From positions 1,798,001-1,862,000 of the forward strand of contig NZ_CP085135.1 of the NCBI RefSeq assembly GCF_020616515.1: a stretch of 64,000 bases of DNA, in the 5' to 3' direction. Under the pieces are notes generated by a model. That model worked only from the letters and a program-made list of their open reading frames with translations. It was not told where the DNA came from and ran no database searches. The DNA is from Mesorhizobium sp. PAMC28654. GTDB lineage: Bacteria > Pseudomonadota > Alphaproteobacteria > Rhizobiales > Rhizobiaceae. Below, in pieces: positions 63,341 through 64,000 of this stretch. Made by a program: the position numbers and the translations under genes. Every line of letters starts with the position of its first letter. Position 1 is the first letter of the stretch.

Positions 63341-64000
63341 ATGCCGATTACGCTGCTTGACGGAATTCTTGTCGGCTTCACCCTGGTCTCGGCGATGCTC
63401 GCGATGGTTCGCGGTTTTTCGCGCGAAGTCTTGTCCGTGGTTTCCTGGGCAGCGGCAGCCGCCGCAGCCTTCTTCTTCTACAAGCCGCTTCTGCCCTACA
63501 TCCAGCCTCATATCGACAATGACAAGATTGCCATGGCGGCTTCCGCCGGCATCGTCTTCATCGTCGCGCTGATTGTCGTCAGCGTCATCACCATGAAGCT
63601 CGCGGACTGGATCATAGATTCCAGGATCGGGGCGCTCGATCGTACGCTCGGCTTCCTCTACGGCGCGGCGCGCGGCATCCTGGTTGTCGCCGTCGCCCTG
63701 ATGTTCTTCAACTGGTTGGCCGGCGCCAAGGCCCCGGCCTGGGTCGCCGACGCCAAGTCGCGCCCGTTGCTCGAATCGATCGGCACCAAGCTTGAAAGCC
63801 TGATGCCCGCCGACACGGAAAATGCGATCCTCAAGAAGCTCAGCTCGAAGGCTGGCGCTGGCGCCCCGGCAGCCCCCGACGCGCCAGCGGCGGACGCTCC
63901 GGCGACAGGTGACGATTCCAACACCCCGGCGCCGGATGACAACGATGCTGCGCCTGGCGACAATGCGCCTGCAAATCCGACACCGGCGCCAGCACCAGCG
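63341..64000 (+). CDS. cvpA: CvpA family colicin V production-like protein, 3' end cut by window edge
   Basis: The gene starts at ATG 63341 and runs past the window end; 220 codons are visible. Four membrane helices (ILVGFTLVSAMLAMVRGF and following) make up the CvpA domain, then a hydrophilic, low-complexity Ala/Pro/Asp tail from about residue 165. CvpA acts in envelope integrity and biofilm or purine-regulated functions; it often precedes purF, which would lie beyond the edge. Not readable as closed because no stop is in the window. Confidence 0.85.
   Translation, partial: MPITLLDGILVGFTLVSAMLAMVRGFSREVLSVVSWAAAAAAAFFFYKPLLPYIQPHIDNDKIAMAASAGIVFIVALIVVSVITMKLADWIIDSRIGALDRTLGFLYGAARGILVVAVALMFFNWLAGAKAPAWVADAKSRPLLESIGTKLESLMPADTENAILKKLSSKAGAGAPAAPDAPAADAPATGDDSNTPAPDDNDAAPGDNAPANPTPAPAPA

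Noticed and set aside
1..64000. CRISPR array, integrase, insertion sequence or prophage
   Set aside because: No regularly spaced direct repeats and no transposase or phage genes were recognised; the repeats seen are single palindromes.

Overview
The window is a GC-rich chromosomal segment of an alphaproteobacterium of the Rhizobiales, most likely Mesorhizobium or a close relative. The evidence is the gene orders fabD-fabG-acpP-fabF-mltG-yicC-gmk, lptF-lptG-lptD-surA-pdxA-rsmA, uvrC-pgsA-moaD-moaE, rpsF-rpsR-rplI and dnaB-radA-cvpA, together with a Ros/MucR regulator, an Omp25/31-type outer membrane protein, and several families of small palindromic intergenic repeats that I associate with rhizobial genomes. 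I see no rRNA, tRNA, CRISPR array, prophage or insertion sequence.

Layout. 0-11 kb: the start of dapB (cut by the window edge), a large secreted Sel1-repeat protein, a cation/proton antiporter with a universal-stress-protein tail, an agmatinase-family ureohydrolase, a molybdopterin oxidoreductase and an ABC-F ATPase. 11-25 kb is an accessory-looking mosaic of short units, many of them a regulator facing a small target operon: Ros/MucR; LysR facing a 2OG-Fe dioxygenase, an EamA exporter and a coupled 67-residue protein; a GNAT; DinB; a glutathione transferase; BluB; tag plus a small protein; AraC facing an SDR; ndk; an alpha/beta hydrolase plus an NTF2-like protein facing an XRE regulator over two palindromic operators; a methyltransferase; and a YbaY/META-type protein. 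25-30 kb: molybdopterin synthase, pgsA, uvrC and an SDR in one tightly packed leftward operon. 30-36 kb: outer membrane protein, glutathione transferase, histone-H1-like protein, a secreted protein, rlmJ, holC and pepA. 36-51 kb: two converging housekeeping operons, LPS transport/PLP/rRNA methylation rightward and fatty-acid synthesis/mltG/yicC/gmk leftward. 51-64 kb: an LTA-synthase-like membrane enzyme, a TadG/VWA protein, the ribosomal rpsF-rpsR-rplI block, cfa, ynfA, an Rsm22-type methyltransferase, dnaB, radA and the beginning of cvpA.

A notable property of this sequence is that at least seven conserved genes (tag, the YbaY/META gene, uvrC, lptD, gmk, yicC and rpsR) are broken by 1-2 base indels. 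Joining the two frames restores a normal-length family protein in each case. Since gmk and rpsR are essential, most of these are best read as sequence errors rather than decay. They are annotated over their full restored span.

The best candidate for something little described is the LysR / 2OG-Fe dioxygenase / EamA / 67-residue cassette at 11.9-15.0 kb. Secondary points are the paired operators upstream of the XRE regulator, a Ros/MucR protein lacking most zinc ligands, a start codon of ynfA lying directly on a terminator, and a perfect 11-bp inverted repeat between fabD and the LTA-synthase-like gene.
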